A stretch of 64,000 nt of DNA from an uncultured Rhodanobacteraceae bacterium. GTDB lineage: Bacteria > Pseudomonadota > Gammaproteobacteria > Xanthomonadales > SZUA-5. Shown here one piece after another: positions 53,246-61,441 of this stretch. Numbering within the stretch: position 1 is the first letter of the stretch; every line of letters begins with the position of its first letter. Made by a program: the position numbers and the translations under genes. Under the pieces are notes generated by a model. It was not told the origin of the DNA and ran no database searches. It saw only the letters and a list, made by a program, of their open reading frames with translations. The stretch covers positions 1 to 64,000 of the forward strand of contig CALEZI010000117.1 of NCBI GenBank assembly GCA_937928755.1, in the 5' to 3' direction.

Positions 53246-54064
53246 TCAATCCCGACTGCGCGGTCCGATCGGCGTCTCCGGTACCGGATAGCCGGCCGCG
53301 GTGAACACTTCGACGATCTTGCGATTGGTGTCGAAATACACCTGCCAGTAGTTGTCCGTGTGGGTGTACGGCCGCACACACAATTTTGGTCCCTCGGGCG
53401 TGAACTCCAATATGTCGATTTCCGGTGCCGGATTGCTGCACACGTTGGCGATCGATGCGATGACCGGCTTCAGGCGGGCGATGGCATCGATCGGATCCAC
53501 GCTGTTGGCGATCTTTGCCACGCAGTCGACGCGCCGATGCGGCAGCACGCTGAAGTTCTGGATGTTGTCGGCGAAGATCTTGTTGTTGCCCACCACCACG
53601 ACGGTATTGTCCGGGGTCACGATGGTGGTCGCGAACAGTCCGAGCTCGCGCACGGTGCCAAGCGTGCCGCCGGCGCAGATGAAATCGCCCACGTTGTACG
53701 GGCGCAGCACCTGCATGAAGATGCCGGCGGCGAAACTGCCGAGCATGCCGCTCCACGCCGCGCCGATCGCCAGTCCGGCGCCGGCCAGCAAAGCGGCGAA
53801 CGAGGTCGTCTTGACCCCGAACATCTCCATCAGCGCGAGGATCAACACGATGTTGAGCAACACCGAGACGATCGACCGCAGGTAATTGATCAGCGTGACA
53901 TCGAGCTTCTTCGCGCGCTCCATCACCGCGCCCATGGCGCGTACCGCCATGCCGATCAACCAGCGACCGACCACCCAGGCAACGATGGCACCGAGAATCT
54001 TGAGACCGATATCGACGCCCTGTGTGCTCAAGTAGGCCCACGCGCCCTGCAATGTGTCGTTCAT
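53246..54064 (-). CDS. MscS-family mechanosensitive channel
   Basis: The 272-residue protein has three predicted membrane segments (near residues 18-40, 57-85, 88-125). The pore helix is LLAGAGLAIGAAWSGMLGSF with the glycine/alanine pattern of MscS TM3, followed by AAGIFMQVLRPYNVGDFI. The C-terminal beta and alpha/beta domains have VVGNNKIFADNIQNFS. It is about the size of E. coli MscS (286). It would open under hypo-osmotic shock. The ATG at 54064 is the family-like start. Upstream in-frame codons lack similarity. Confidence 0.93.
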   Translation of the reverse strand: MNDTLQGAWAYLSTQGVDIGLKILGAIVAWVVGRWLIGMAVRAMGAVMERAKKLDVTLINYLRSIVSVLLNIVLILALMEMFGVKTTSFAALLAGAGLAIGAAWSGMLGSFAAGIFMQVLRPYNVGDFICAGGTLGTVRELGLFATTIVTPDNTVVVVGNNKIFADNIQNFSVLPHRRVDCVAKIANSVDPIDAIARLKPVIASIANVCSNPAPEIDILEFTPEGPKLCVRPYTHTDNYWQVYFDTNRKIVEVFTAAGYPVPETPIGPRSRD

Positions 54065-54423
54065 GGCGGTCCTCGCGATTGTCAGTGATGTCGGCTCACG
54101 TTCTGCTGCGGTGTTCCCACAATTTGCGTTGAGCCCGTCGGCATAGCCGCCGGGCGTTCGACCGATCGCGCGGCATGCCGCGCAAACTTGATCGGTCTCA
54201 CTTTCGCGATAACCTTGCCCGGCCCGCAACAAGTTGCGTGCGTTCAAGCCGGCGCGCGGCATGCCGCGCCAGCGGCCGGCTTTCACCCTTCACGCGCCTT
54301 GCCTGGCGATGAAATCGATCGGAACTTTCTTCAAGTTACTTCTTGGACACCACACTAACGACTGCGCATGCGCGAAGCAATCGCGACATGCCGATAGTGG
54401 AACGCGGCGCCATCAGTGCAGTG
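54065..54423. other. Gap with a degenerate MITE end
   Basis: The 359-bp gap contains the MITE-like remnant at 54314-54357. Two near copies of CGCGCGGCATGCCGCG lie at about 54168-54182 and 54253-54270. I see no gene. Confidence 0.5.
54314..54357. repeat. Degenerate MITE end
   Basis: ATCGATCGGAACTTTCTTCA and ACACCACACTA resemble the right end of the element at 3579-3745 (CATCGGAAATTTCTTCAG ... ACCACACTA). The left end is missing. Confidence 0.5.
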
Positions 54424-56844
54424 TCACGGCGTCAGGCGCACCTTGAGCAGCACCAAATCCAGTTGTGCCTGCATCGCCTGAATTTCGCGACGCAAAGTCG
54501 CGAGTTCTGCGCTCTGCGCGGCATCGGCGGGGTTGAGACCCACCAGCGCCCGAACGATTTGTGGACCGTCCCGCGTGCTGGCGCTCCAGGCACGACCGAC
54601 GACGAGCGGCAGATCATCATACGCAAGCTCGCTGATCGGCACGGCGCGCGCGCGGCCGCCACCGGCGGCGACCAGAAAATCACCGGCAGCGACATGGCCG
54701 ACCACACGCACATCGACCTGGCCGATGAAGGCGATCAGTGCGTGCGTCGCGCGCCGGCTCTCGCCGGGATCGTTGCCGCTGATCGCCGGATTGCTCGATA
54801 CGACCGCCAATTGCTGGGCACCGAGGATATCGAGACCGACCATGCCATCTCGGATGCCGACGACGCTGCCCGGCGGCAATCCGGCGTTTGCATCGGCTTT
54901 CGGCAGGTACTCGGCGTAGTCACCGCCGCTGCTGTTGAAGACAACGCCGCCGGAGCCGTTGCCCTCGACCGAACCGATCGCCGCGGCGCTGCCGTTCTGG
55001 AAGGTCAGGAAATTGTTGGAGGTCGTCGGCAGCGGGACGTTGACGCGGATCGCCAGCCCGTCCGGCGTCACGCCGCCGGATTGCGCGGCGTTGTTGCGGA
55101 TCAGCGCCGCATGTCCGTTGCGCTCGGCCACCACATCGAAAGCGGTGATCGGATCGTTGGTATTGAAGCCAAACCCACCGCCGGCACGGATCAGGAACTG
55201 GTTGTCGCCGGAAGAAACGAAGTCGGTAGCGGTGCTGTCGGCCCACACAAAGGTGCCGGCATCGCCCAGGGCGTCTCCCGACAACGCGACGTCCTGGCAA
55301 CCGAATCGCGGCAGACCCGAAGAAGTGCCAGGGCGCACTTTCGCGCTGCGTCCGGCGGCCAGCGAATAGGACCCGCCGGCGCAATTGTCGGAGCCGCCCG
55401 GGACCATGCTCAACCCGCCGCTGGCAGAGTTGATGTTGCCTCCGGCGACCGTGCTCCAGGGGCCACTGGCGGTGTTGACGCCACCACCGCCGACGACGCT
55501 GCGGCTGCCAACTGCCTGGTTGGCCTCGCCGCCGGAAACCGTGTCGTGGTCCGCGGCAGCGGTGTTGGCGAAGCCGCCGCTCACCACACTGCGTTGTCCG
55601 GTAGCGGCGTTGCCGGCGCCACCGGCGACGGCGCTGTTTTCGCCGCTTGCGCCATTGTTCGTGCCACCGGCAACAGTGCTGCCGGTCGCGCTGGCGCTAT
55701 TACTGTCGCCACCGCCGACGCTGGCGAATGGCGCGCTCAGCGGATCCTCGCCGAGATCGCCAGCGCGATGGCCAAATCCACCGGCGATGGTGCCGTAGTG
55801 ATCGCTGACCACGTGCGCGCGCTCGCCGGTGTAGCTGGGGTCGCTGTCGCCAGCCGGCACTCCGCCGCCAGAAATGGTGGCACCGCGCACGCTTGCGGGC
55901 GCAATCGTGTTGGCCGAACTGCCGAAGCGTATGTTGGCGGTCGCGCCGCCGGCTGGCCCGGTCAGAACCACACTCTGCAGCGAGGCCACGGTGGTGTTGT
56001 TGACGCGCAAGTTCAACGGCTGATTGTCGACGGTGCCGAGGAATGCAGACGCCGGATTGCCGGAATTGCCGCTCAACGACCAGGCCGGCGTCGCCACCGC
56101 CACGCAAACCGCGGCACCATCCGCCGCAATCGACTGCAGGTACTGGCCTGCCGGGCAACTCAACGGGCTGGCTGCGGTACGTCGCTGCACGCTCGCGTCG
56201 CTGCCGAGGGTGAGCGTGCGCGCGGCGATGCTGCCGGTGATGCCACCGCCGCCGGTTACGGCGGTCACGCCGGTGTCGGCATCGCTGGCGCAATTCACGT
56301 TGCCGGTGGCCTGCACGCCCTGCATGAACTGGCCAGCGGCGCAGTTGCCGCTGACCCGCACCTGCACCTGGGCCGGGTTGATCTCGGCACTGCCGACGGT
56401 GCCGTTGACGATGCTGGTTGCATTCACCGAGTCCGGTCCGGCGACCAGCGCCAGATCGGCGCTGATCGCCTTGCTCGCATACGGCACCTCGCGCACATTG
56501 GTGCGCGGGTTCAGCGTGGTGTAGGCGCCGGTCGAGGCGCCATCGCGGATGCGGACTTCGAGCCAGCGCTGGTCGCTGGCGGAAAACGGCGACGGCAACC
56601 CGAAGTTCAGGTCGCGGTTGAGCAATCCCCCGGTCAACGCCAGGTCGGCGACCACCACGGTCTGGCCGACCTGGGCTCCTGCAGCGGACTGGTTGAACAG
56701 GCGGAATTCGAGATCGAAGACGCCATTCGCCGGCACCCCTGCCACGCGCAACTGACCCTGGTAGCTGAGCGTGCCGTCCACGCTTTGCGCCCGGGCGCCG
56801 CATGCCAGCGCAAACAGCGCCAGCCCAAGCAACCGCTGCCGCAT
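54424..56844 (-). CDS. Large secreted repeat protein, YadA-head-like, with phage-fibre-like C-terminus
   Basis: The 806-residue protein has a Sec signal peptide (LLGLALFALACGARA). After it come a beta domain (GTLSYQGQLRVAGVPANGVF) and many degenerate head-type repeats with the periodic pattern S.V.GG..N.A.G (for example SVVSGGFANTAAADHDTVSG and SVVGGGGVNTASGPWSTVAG). These are the left-handed beta-roll repeats of YadA-like trimeric adhesins. The C-terminus (GGDYAEYLPKADANAGLPPG, LAVVSSNPAISGND) resembles the chaperone/peptidase domain of phage tail fibres. It ends in a short coiled coil. No outer-membrane anchor is seen. GAGGAG before the ATG at 56844 supports the start. The adhesin role is an inference. 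Confidence 0.75.
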   Translation of the reverse strand: MRQRLLGLALFALACGARAQSVDGTLSYQGQLRVAGVPANGVFDLEFRLFNQSAAGAQVGQTVVVADLALTGGLLNRDLNFGLPSPFSASDQRWLEVRIRDGASTGAYTTLNPRTNVREVPYASKAISADLALVAGPDSVNATSIVNGTVGSAEINPAQVQVRVSGNCAAGQFMQGVQATGNVNCASDADTGVTAVTGGGGITGSIAARTLTLGSDASVQRRTAASPLSCPAGQYLQSIAADGAAVCVAVATPAWSLSGNSGNPASAFLGTVDNQPLNLRVNNTTVASLQSVVLTGPAGGATANIRFGSSANTIAPASVRGATISGGGVPAGDSDPSYTGERAHVVSDHYGTIAGGFGHRAGDLGEDPLSAPFASVGGGDSNSASATGSTVAGGTNNGASGENSAVAGGAGNAATGQRSVVSGGFANTAAADHDTVSGGEANQAVGSRSVVGGGGVNTASGPWSTVAGGNINSASGGLSMVPGGSDNCAGGSYSLAAGRSAKVRPGTSSGLPRFGCQDVALSGDALGDAGTFVWADSTATDFVSSGDNQFLIRAGGGFGFNTNDPITAFDVVAERNGHAALIRNNAAQSGGVTPDGLAIRVNVPLPTTSNNFLTFQNGSAAAIGSVEGNGSGGVVFNSSGGDYAEYLPKADANAGLPPGSVVGIRDGMVGLDILGAQQLAVVSSNPAISGNDPGESRRATHALIAFIGQVDVRVVGHVAAGDFLVAAGGGRARAVPISELAYDDLPLVVGRAWSASTRDGPQIVRALVGLNPADAAQSAELATLRREIQAMQAQLDLVLLKVRLTP

Positions 56845-56855
56845 CGGAGTTCTCC

Positions 56856-57125
56856 TCATTGCTCGAAGCCGTTGGCGAACAACGCATCGGGCGGGATTTC
56901 GACACCTGCCCAGAAACCGCCGGCCAATTCGAAGCTGCCACCGGTCATCGGCGGACTGGCCTCGAACTGCCCAAGTGTATGGTCGACGAGGACACTGGCG
57001 CCGGCAGCGCTCCCGCTGCCCCCTTTCAAGGTCGACCAACGCAGGTCATAGGAGCCACCCTGCTGCGCCGACAAGGGTGCGCCGACCACCAGTAGAAGAA
57101 CCCAGCGCAAACGGCCAGCAGGCAT
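56856..57125 (-). CDS. Small secreted protein ending in NGFEQ
   Basis: The 89-residue protein has a signal peptide (LRWVLLLVVGAPLSAQQ). Its body GGSYDLRWSTLKGGSGSAAG and HTLGQFEASPPMTGGSFELA is a motif common in secreted proteins of this lineage. It ends DALFANGFEQ; C-termini of the type ..F.NGFE recur in Lysobacterales secreted proteins. It is directly upstream of the 806-residue repeat protein (11 bp between its stop and the next start), on the same strand, and likely co-transcribed. Confidence 0.7.
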   Translation of the reverse strand: MPAGRLRWVLLLVVGAPLSAQQGGSYDLRWSTLKGGSGSAAGASVLVDHTLGQFEASPPMTGGSFELAGGFWAGVEIPPDALFANGFEQ

Positions 57126-57288
57126 GCGGCACCCGGAGGAAGCGACCCGATGAATGATGGTACGGGTTAAACCGCTCCAGCGGGCCAGCGCGGTCGCAGA
57201 TTTTCTCTGCGGCGGGTTCTCCGGCCGGCCCGATGCAGCGAGGTCAACGTGGACAGGGTCAGCACGCCAAGCCTCGACCAGCAGGACC

Positions 57289-58281
57289 TCAACCGTAATC
57301 CAGCGGTTTCGCCGGACCGCGAAACACGCTGTAGGTGTAAGCCGAATAGCCGAGGATCATCGGCAGCGTCACAGCCACCCCGAACAGGATGATCCACAGC
57401 GATCCGCTCGCCGCCGCCGCCTGATGGATGGTGATGCGATCGACCACCAGATACGGGTACAGGCTGTAGGCGAGACCTGCGAAAGCACTGGTGAACAATC
57501 CGACCGCGCAGGCGAAGGGCAGCTTCGGCGCACCGCTGATGCCACCTGACAACCGGCGCAGGGATCGATCTGCCAACAACACCAGCGCCACGCTGGCCAG
57601 GGGTATCGGCATCAGCAACAGAAAGTTGGGCAGCGCGAACCACTTGTCGAAGATCCGCGCACTGACCAGCGGCGTGGCGATCGACACCCCGGCAATGCCG
57701 AACGCGGTCAACCACAACGCCACGCGCGCCCAGCGCACCGCCTTCGCCTGCAGTTCGCCGCCGGTCTTCAGCATCAACCAGGTGGCGCCAAGCAGGCTGT
57801 AGCCCGCCAGCAGGCAGACACCGATGAAACCGGCGAAGGTGAAATTGGCGAGGCTCCACTCGAAGCCCAGAATGTAGGCGCCGAGCATGAAGCCCTGCGA
57901 CAGCGCGGCGAGCGCCGAACCGGCGAAGAATGCGCGGTCCCACAGATGCTTGTGTTGCGCGCGCGCCTTGACGCGGAAGTCGAAAGCCACCCCGCGCAGG
58001 ATCAGCGCAATCAGCATCAGCGTGACCGGCATGTAGAGCGCGCCGAGAATGACGCCATGAGCAACCGGAAAGGCGATCAGCAGGATGCCGACACCGAGCA
58101 CCAGCCAGGTTTCGTTGGCATCCCAGAACGGTCCGATCGACGCGATCATCAGGTCCTTCTGCGCCTCGTCGGCGCCGGGCAGAAGGATGCCCACGCCAAG
58201 GTCGAAGCCATCCAGGATCACGTAGGCGAACATCGCCACGCCCATCAGTGCCATGAAGATTTCCGGCAACCAGGCGCTCAT
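57289..58281 (-). CDS. cydB: Cytochrome bd-type quinol oxidase subunit II CydB
   Basis: The 330-residue protein is the second subunit of a bd-type oxidase, with eight to nine membrane segments. Its landmark is GFDLGVGILLPGADEAQ near the N-terminus, then WDANETWLVLGVGILLIAFP. The sequence and CydA length indicate the cyanide-insensitive (CIO) subgroup. It completes a quinol oxidase that reduces O2 to water. ATG overlaps the stop of cydA. I see no CydX-like small gene after it. Confidence 0.96.
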   Translation of the reverse strand: MSAWLPEIFMALMGVAMFAYVILDGFDLGVGILLPGADEAQKDLMIASIGPFWDANETWLVLGVGILLIAFPVAHGVILGALYMPVTLMLIALILRGVAFDFRVKARAQHKHLWDRAFFAGSALAALSQGFMLGAYILGFEWSLANFTFAGFIGVCLLAGYSLLGATWLMLKTGGELQAKAVRWARVALWLTAFGIAGVSIATPLVSARIFDKWFALPNFLLLMPIPLASVALVLLADRSLRRLSGGISGAPKLPFACAVGLFTSAFAGLAYSLYPYLVVDRITIHQAAAASGSLWIILFGVAVTLPMILGYSAYTYSVFRGPAKPLDYG

Positions 58282-59627
58282 GGCGTCACCGCCTGCAGCG
58301 ACGGCGCCACGGCGGGCTGGTCATGACCTTGCATCGCCTTGCGCATCAAGTGAAACAACACGCTGATGAAGGCCAGCAGCAGAACCGCGTACACCATCAG
58401 GTACAAGGCGAGGCTGATGCCGATCATCGACGCTGGCACGCTGGAAGCGGCGTCCGCGGTCGCCAGGGTGCCGTAGACCAGCCAAGGCTGGCGCCCGATC
58501 TCGGTGACGTACCAACCGGCGAGCGTCGCCACCCAACCGGAAAAGGTCATCGCCACCAGCGCGTGCGCCAACCACGGTCGCGGCTCGCGACCCCGGCGCA
58601 ACTGCCAGGTCGCAAGCCAGCTCAGCGCCAGCATCAACATGCCGATACCGACCATCAGGCGAAAGCCGAAGAACAGCGGAGCCACCGGCGGATGATGTTC
58701 GAAATCGTTCAGCCCGCGCACCACCCCATCGGCATCGTGGGTCAGGATCAAGCTGGCCAGCTTCGGCACGGCGATCTCGAAATGGTTGCTGCGCGTCGCT
58801 TCGTCCGGCCACGCGAACAAACGCAGCGCAGCGCCCTGCTCCGTTTCCCAGATGCCTTCCATCGCCGCCACCTTGGCCGGCTGGTGCTCGAGCGTATTCA
58901 AGCCATGCAGATCGCCGGCGAGGATCTGCAAGGGAATCAGCAGCGCCGCGAGACGCACGCCGGTACCCAGCGTAACGCGCACTTCTTCGCCGCGATCGCC
59001 CTTCAGCCAGCGCCATGCCGACAAGCCCGCGATGAGAAACGCCACGGTCAGGCCCGATGCCAGCAGCATGTGCGTCAGGCGGTACGGCATTGACGGATTG
59101 AACACGATGGCCAGCCAGTCGGTAGGGTGCGCCTGACCCGCGATCATTTCGAAGCCAACCGGCGTGTGCATCCACGAATTCAGCACCAGGATCCAGAACG
59201 CCGACAAGGTGGTGCCGAACGCGACCAGAAAGGTCGCCAGCGTGTGCACGCGGTCGGACACCCGGTTCTGGCCATACAGCATGATTCCGAGAAACGCCGC
59301 TTCGAGGAAAAAAGCAGTCAGCACTTCGTAGCCCAGCAACGGCCCGGCAATGTTGCCGACGCTTTCCATGAAACCCGGCCAGTTGGTGCCGAACTGGAAG
59401 CTCATGGTGATGCCGCTGACCACGCCGAGCGCGAATGCCAGCGCAAACACCTTGACCCAGGTGCGATAGGCCGCCTGCCATTTGGGATCGCCGCTGCGGC
59501 GCCAGCGCAACTTGAAGTACAGCAACACCCAGCCAAGCGCGATGGTGATGGTCGGAAACAGGATGTGGAAGCTGATGTTCGCGGCAAACTGGATGCGCGC
59601 GAGGATCAGTGAGTCGATGCTGTCCAT
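58278..59627 (-). CDS. cydA: Cytochrome bd-type quinol oxidase subunit I CydA, CIO-like
   Basis: The 449-residue protein is the heme-bearing subunit: ARIQFAANISFHILFPTITI near the start (His21 is the likely heme b595 ligand), GTNWPGFMESVGNIAGPLLG, then FLEAAFLGIMLYG, GLNTLEHQPAKVAAMEG. At 449 residues it lacks the long Q-loop insertion of E. coli CydA (about 520 residues), placing it in the short-Q-loop, cyanide-insensitive type. It lies 113 bp after the GbsR-like regulator on the same strand. Confidence 0.96.
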   Translation of the reverse strand: MDSIDSLILARIQFAANISFHILFPTITIALGWVLLYFKLRWRRSGDPKWQAAYRTWVKVFALAFALGVVSGITMSFQFGTNWPGFMESVGNIAGPLLGYEVLTAFFLEAAFLGIMLYGQNRVSDRVHTLATFLVAFGTTLSAFWILVLNSWMHTPVGFEMIAGQAHPTDWLAIVFNPSMPYRLTHMLLASGLTVAFLIAGLSAWRWLKGDRGEEVRVTLGTGVRLAALLIPLQILAGDLHGLNTLEHQPAKVAAMEGIWETEQGAALRLFAWPDEATRSNHFEIAVPKLASLILTHDADGVVRGLNDFEHHPPVAPLFFGFRLMVGIGMLMLALSWLATWQLRRGREPRPWLAHALVAMTFSGWVATLAGWYVTEIGRQPWLVYGTLATADAASSVPASMIGISLALYLMVYAVLLLAFISVLFHLMRKAMQGHDQPAVAPSLQAVTP

Positions 59628-59670
59628 GTTCCGGTTCTTCTCCTCACAATCATCCGACGGGACGAAGCTC

Positions 59671-59743
59671 TTGAGGGAGCGACGTGCACGTCGCGACCGA
59701 TCGCCCGCCGGGGGCCGTGGTCGCGACGTTCACGTCGGTCCTA
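59671..59743. repeat. Degenerate hairpin repeat that supplies a stop codon
   Basis: GGGAGCGACGTGCACGTCGC pairs with GTCGCGACGTTCACGTCGGT, followed by CCTAC. Read on the minus strand the final bases are GTAGG, and the TAG is the stop codon of the GbsR-like regulator. It is a variant of the GTGGGAGCG family. Confidence 0.8.
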
Positions 59744-60340
59744 CAAAATCGAGCTGTTCTTTGCGATTTGCCGATTGTCCAGCGTCGTGTCGGGTACCCT
59801 GCCCCCGAACACTCGCTCCTTCATCTCCAGCAACTTGACCACCTTGCCGCCGAGCGCCATCAGCGACTGCAGGGTTTCCGGTGACAGCTTGCGTACCTCG
59901 GCGAACCAGTCGGTGATCTGCTCGATCAACTCGTGCATGCGCCGCATGCGCTCCTGCGCGTAGACGTCCTCCGGGGAACCGGCCGTCTCCAGCAAGGCAT
60001 CGCGCAGCATCGACAGCGTTGGATCGACCTCGCGCCGCTGGCGTTCCTCGGCGAGCGTGCGGAAGATCTGCCACACATCCTCGGGCGCGCTGAAAAAGTC
60101 GCGACGATCGCTCGGCCGATGTTCCAGCTTGACCAGACGCCAGGATTGCAGCTCTTTCAAGCCCATGCTGACGTTGGAGCGCGACACGCCGAGGCGCTCG
60201 ACGATGTCGTCGGCGGTCAGCGCATCGCGACTGATGTAGAGCACGGCGTAGATCTGCCCAACCGTTCGATTGATTCCCCAACGGCTGCCCATCTCACCGA
60301 AGTGCAGCACAAAGGACTGGCTCAGCGGATGCAGGTTCAT
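59741..60340 (-). CDS. GbsR/MarR-type transcriptional regulator
   Basis: The 199-residue protein is a winged-helix regulator of the GbsR group: FVLHFGEMGSRWGINRTVGQ, IYAVLYISRDALTADDIVER, LGVSRSNVSMGLKELQSW (recognition helix), RDFFSAPEDVWQIFRTLAEE. GbsR-type proteins often sense small ligands and repress nearby genes. It is directly upstream of cydAB on the same strand, so it probably controls that operon and itself. A perfect 18-bp palindrome is 13 bp before its start codon (60354-60371). Its own stop codon lies in a repeat. Confidence 0.88.
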   Translation of the reverse strand: MNLHPLSQSFVLHFGEMGSRWGINRTVGQIYAVLYISRDALTADDIVERLGVSRSNVSMGLKELQSWRLVKLEHRPSDRRDFFSAPEDVWQIFRTLAEERQRREVDPTLSMLRDALLETAGSPEDVYAQERMRRMHELIEQITDWFAEVRKLSPETLQSLMALGGKVVKLLEMKERVFGGRVPDTTLDNRQIAKNSSIL

Positions 60341-60353
60341 ACCTTTCCCGTAA

Positions 60354-60371
60354 TTTCAGTAATTACTGAAA
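60354..60371. promoter_or_regulatory. 18-bp perfect palindrome upstream of the GbsR-like gene
   Basis: TTTCAGTAATTACTGAAA is a perfect palindrome 13 bp upstream of the regulator start codon, over its expected translation-initiation or promoter region. The position and symmetry suit a winged-helix homodimer, so autoregulation is likely. Confidence 0.75.
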
Positions 60372-60381
60372 CTTCGGAATG

Positions 60382-60400
60382 AATAATGCGAATCATTGCG
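60382..60400. promoter_or_regulatory. Possible Fur box
   Basis: AATAATGCGAATCATTGCG matches 13 of 19 bases of the Fur consensus GATAATGATAATCATTATC. It lies 41 bp upstream of the GbsR-like start codon. Iron control of the regulator/oxidase unit is a hypothesis. Confidence 0.35.
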
Positions 60401-60490
60401 TGAACGGTTCGTGGATGACCTTCGCGACTCACGTCTTCGACGTGCGTGCCGCAGATCGAACTATCCGGCAGTTTGGTGAGCCGTTTTCTT

Positions 60491-60615
60491 GTCCGCCAAG
60501 GACGTAAAGAACGCAAAGGAAGTCAAGGGCTTGCTCGGAGATGCCGGCCAGTTGGCACTTGCTGACAACCGTTGTCTTTCTGCTCTCCTTTGCGTCCTTT
60601 GCGTCCTTTGCGGAC
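60491..60615. repeat. CTTTGCGTC-family hairpin, copy 5
   Basis: GTCCGCCAAGGACGTAAAGA pairs with the CTCCTTTGCGTCCTTTGCGT arm ending GCGGAC. It is 15 bp downstream of the piuC stop codon. Confidence 0.85.
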
Positions 60616-60630
60616 CAAAGCCTTTGACCC

Positions 60631-61314
60631 CTACCCGCCCGCCCAGCGCCGAAGCAGGTTGTGGTAAGTGCCCGTCAGAGCCACGACGCGTGAGTCGTCA
60701 CCCGGCAAGTCGAGGCGCAATTGCTGGATGGTCTGGTCGAGGTCGAAAAGCAGCGCGCGTTCACCCGGATCGCGGACCAGGCTCTGGATCCAGAAGAAGG
60801 CAGCGTTGCGCGCGCCGCGGATCACCGGCGTAACCCGGTGCAGACTCGACGACGGATACAGCACCATCGACCCGGCCGACAACTTGACCGCCTGCGCACC
60901 GAAATCGGTCTCGATGGTCAGTTCGCCGCCGTCGTACTCGTCAGGTTCGCTGAGGAACACGGTTGCCGACACGTCGGTGCGCAGCAACTCGGGATCGTCG
61001 CCGTAGCGCATCAGCGAGCCATCGACATGGATGCCGAAATGTCCGCCGTCGCGATAGCGGTTGAACCGCGGCGGATAGATCCGGTGCGGCAGCGCTGCGG
61101 AAATCACCCGCGGATGGGAATTCACCGCGCGCAGCAGCTGCGCACGCAGCGCGCGGCCGGTCGGACAGGCGTCGTCGACCTGTTCATTGGACTTGACCAG
61201 GCCGGACAGGCTGCCGGAGGTCACGCGTCCATCGATCCAGTCGGCATTGGTGAGGTGCTGGCGAAAATGGGCGACCGCCTCGGCGTCCAGCAGGTCGTCG
61301 ATGATGATCAGCAT
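60631..61314 (-). CDS. piuC: Fe(II)/2-oxoglutarate dioxygenase PiuC
   Basis: The 227-residue PKHD-type hydroxylase has the 2-His-1-carboxylate iron site: His96 and Asp98 in GHFGIHVDGS, and His159 in YPSSSLHRVTPV; Arg169 in RGARNAA should bind 2-oxoglutarate. NRYRDGGHFG and DVSATVFLSEPDEYDGGEL are strong PiuC/YbiX signatures. PiuC is typically made with siderophore receptors under iron limitation, though its substrate is unknown. It lies 127 bp downstream of the receptor gene, with a hairpin between. Confidence 0.95.
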   Translation of the reverse strand: MLIIIDDLLDAEAVAHFRQHLTNADWIDGRVTSGSLSGLVKSNEQVDDACPTGRALRAQLLRAVNSHPRVISAALPHRIYPPRFNRYRDGGHFGIHVDGSLMRYGDDPELLRTDVSATVFLSEPDEYDGGELTIETDFGAQAVKLSAGSMVLYPSSSLHRVTPVIRGARNAAFFWIQSLVRDPGERALLFDLDQTIQQLRLDLPGDDSRVVALTGTYHNLLRRWAGG

Positions 61315-61344
61315 GCGTGAACCCCCGCGTTCACCCGCTTCACT

Positions 61345-61415
61345 GTGGGAGCGGGTTCACCCCGCGATTTTTGCGTAAACCTGGCCAGAAGCTCGCGGGA
61401 TGAACCCGCTCCCAC
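61345..61415. repeat. GTGGGAGCG-family hairpin, copy 5
   Basis: GTGGGAGCGGGTTCACCCCG pairs with the arm CGGGATGAACCCGCTCCCAC. It lies between the receptor stop codon (26 bp) and the piuC start, so it may separate their expression. Confidence 0.9.
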
Positions 61416-61441
61416 AAGAGCAACCACAATCAACAGCCCGT

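Noticed and set aside
54343..57051. 902-codon plus-strand frame opposite the YadA-like gene
   Set aside because: The minus strand has a signal peptide, a good ribosome-binding site and periodic beta-roll repeats. The plus frame is alanine/arginine-rich without structure, as expected from GC-rich antisense.
57126..57288. A cydX-like small gene after cydB
   Set aside because: No short frame with a single membrane helix and the CydX start pattern was seen in the gap.
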